A stretch of DNA of 5,418 nucleotides, from NCBI GenBank assembly GCA_963545585.1, contig CAUUKX010000121.1, forward strand, positions 1 through 5,418, given 5' to 3'. The first letter of the stretch is position 1, and each line of letters opens with the position of its first letter. The stretch is from W11650 sp963545585. GTDB taxonomy: Bacteria; Bacillota; Clostridia; Lachnospirales; Vallitaleaceae. This document shows positions 4,664-5,418 of the stretch, piece by piece. The notes beneath the pieces are model-generated. The model was not told where the DNA came from, did no database searches, and saw only the letters and a program-made list of their open reading frames with translations. The translations under genes and the position numbers were made by a program.

Positions 4664-5418
4664 ATGAATCAGGCAGTGGGCATTGTGATTGCCTTTTTGG
4701 TATTTAGTTTTATTGTATTTTTTCATGAATGGGGGCATTTTCTCTTGGCTCGCCGGGGCGGAATCGGCGTGGAGGAGTTTGCCATCGGCATGGGGCCGAA
4801 GTTGTGGGGCAAGAAAAAGGGCGATACGCTCTATAGTATCCGGCTGCTGCCGATTGGCGGCTTTTGTGCTATGCTGGGTGAGGATTCGGCCGGCAGTGGA
4901 TTAAGTGGAGCAGAAGCGGCGGCTAAGGCCGAAGAGATTGCAAGTGACCCCAGAGCGTTTAATAATCGGCCGCTAAAAGCCAGAATTTTAGCGGTGTTAG
5001 CCGGTCCGGTCTTTAATTTTATTTTGGCCTTTGTTTTTGCCGTGATTTTACTGCTTGCCGCCGGAGCGGTAACGACTACCGAAATCAGCAAGGTTGATCC
5101 GGAATACCCGGCTTATCAGGCGGGGATTCAGGTTGGTGATAAGCTGCTGGCGATTAACGGCCATCGGATTTTAGATCCGATGGAAGCCTCGACTTATCTC
5201 GTCGTTGAGGGCGACCAGCCGGTTGAGGTCGAGGTTTTGCGAGGTGCGGAGAAGCTGAAGTTTACCCTTACGCCCAAGCCGGTTGACCGGGGCGGACAGA
5301 CGGTTTATATGATTGGCATTGGTTATGCTTATATCCAGCCTAATTTTTTGGAAGTGTTTTATTATGCTTTGATTAAGCTGCTGAGTATGATTAAAATTAC
5401 GGCTTTCAGCTTGTTTGC
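4664..5418 (+). CDS. rseP: RseP/RasP-type site-2 zinc metalloprotease, 3' end beyond window
   Basis: This intramembrane protease of family M50 cuts membrane-embedded substrates; in relatives these are anti-sigma factors and leftover signal peptides. The 251 codons seen are about the N-terminal two-thirds and run in frame to the window edge with no stop. Visible: first membrane segment (about 5-20) with zinc motif HEWGH (21-25, metal-binding His21 and His25, catalytic Glu22), FAIGMGPKLW (39-48), RLLPIGGFCAMLGED (60-74), a cytoplasmic stretch with DPRAFNNRP, a second membrane segment (about 108-134) with AGPVFNFILA, then one PDZ-like domain (about 137-215, with AGIQVGDKLLAING at 153-166). The C-terminal LDG-type motif supplying the third zinc ligand lies outside. 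The ATG at 4664 follows AGAAGGA by five bases. The usual neighbour dxr is missing upstream. The symbol rasP is used for the Bacillus relative. Confidence 0.94.
   Translation, partial: MNQAVGIVIAFLVFSFIVFFHEWGHFLLARRGGIGVEEFAIGMGPKLWGKKKGDTLYSIRLLPIGGFCAMLGEDSAGSGLSGAEAAAKAEEIASDPRAFNNRPLKARILAVLAGPVFNFILAFVFAVILLLAAGAVTTTEISKVDPEYPAYQAGIQVGDKLLAINGHRILDPMEASTYLVVEGDQPVEVEVLRGAEKLKFTLTPKPVDRGGQTVYMIGIGYAYIQPNFLEVFYYALIKLLSMIKITAFSLF

Noticed and set aside
4689..4904. Plus-strand open frame of 71 codons
   Set aside because: It is an out-of-frame shadow of rseP, whose own frame is unbroken with HEWGH and PDZ motifs.

Overview
This window is ordinary bacterial chromosome, and its protein sequences look like those of a low-to-mid-GC Firmicute of class Clostridia. 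The clearest pointers are the UMP kinase, which has the GGGNFWRG and TPFPVGTFTEVYSKDA style that I associate with Lachnospiraceae-like clostridia, the ribosome recycling factor, and the RseP-type protease with an LPIGGFCAMLGED block. Strong purine-rich Shine-Dalgarno sites fit this. The assignment rests on remembered family patterns, not on a search.

Layout. At the left, tsaE (19-441, +) makes the ATPase of the tRNA t6A pathway and appears to end a transcription unit entering from outside. It faces a convergent gene for a small rhodanese-domain lipoprotein (631-1074, -), which has a clear intrinsic terminator (524-556), a good Shine-Dalgarno site, a long leader with several possible hairpins, and a recognisable promoter (1226-1253). 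Positions 1075-1453 hold no gene. They form a divergent control region: the rhodanese leader and promoter on the left, an AT-rich stretch in the middle, and a strong-looking extended -10 promoter for pyrH (1335-1363) on the right.

From 1454 to the right edge all genes point right: pyrH (UMP kinase), frr (ribosome recycling factor), uppS (undecaprenyl diphosphate synthase), cdsA (CDP-diacylglycerol synthase) and rseP (site-2 protease, cut by the window edge). This is the widespread pyrH-frr-uppS-cdsA-(dxr)-rseP cluster. It joins pyrimidine nucleotide supply, ribosome recycling, the lipid carrier for peptidoglycan, phospholipid precursor synthesis and intramembrane proteolysis. Two things differ from the usual arrangement: rpsB-tsf is not directly upstream of pyrH, and dxr is missing between cdsA and rseP, where a 225-base spacer lies instead.

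I see no mobile element, CRISPR array, phage gene, defence system, tRNA or rRNA. No obviously new biological system is visible. The items most worth checking are the missing dxr and the spacer in its place (open in both directions), the rhodanese leader with its competing pairings, and the pyrH-frr spacer with a 10-base inverted repeat and a recurring GCAGTCA word found only between genes.
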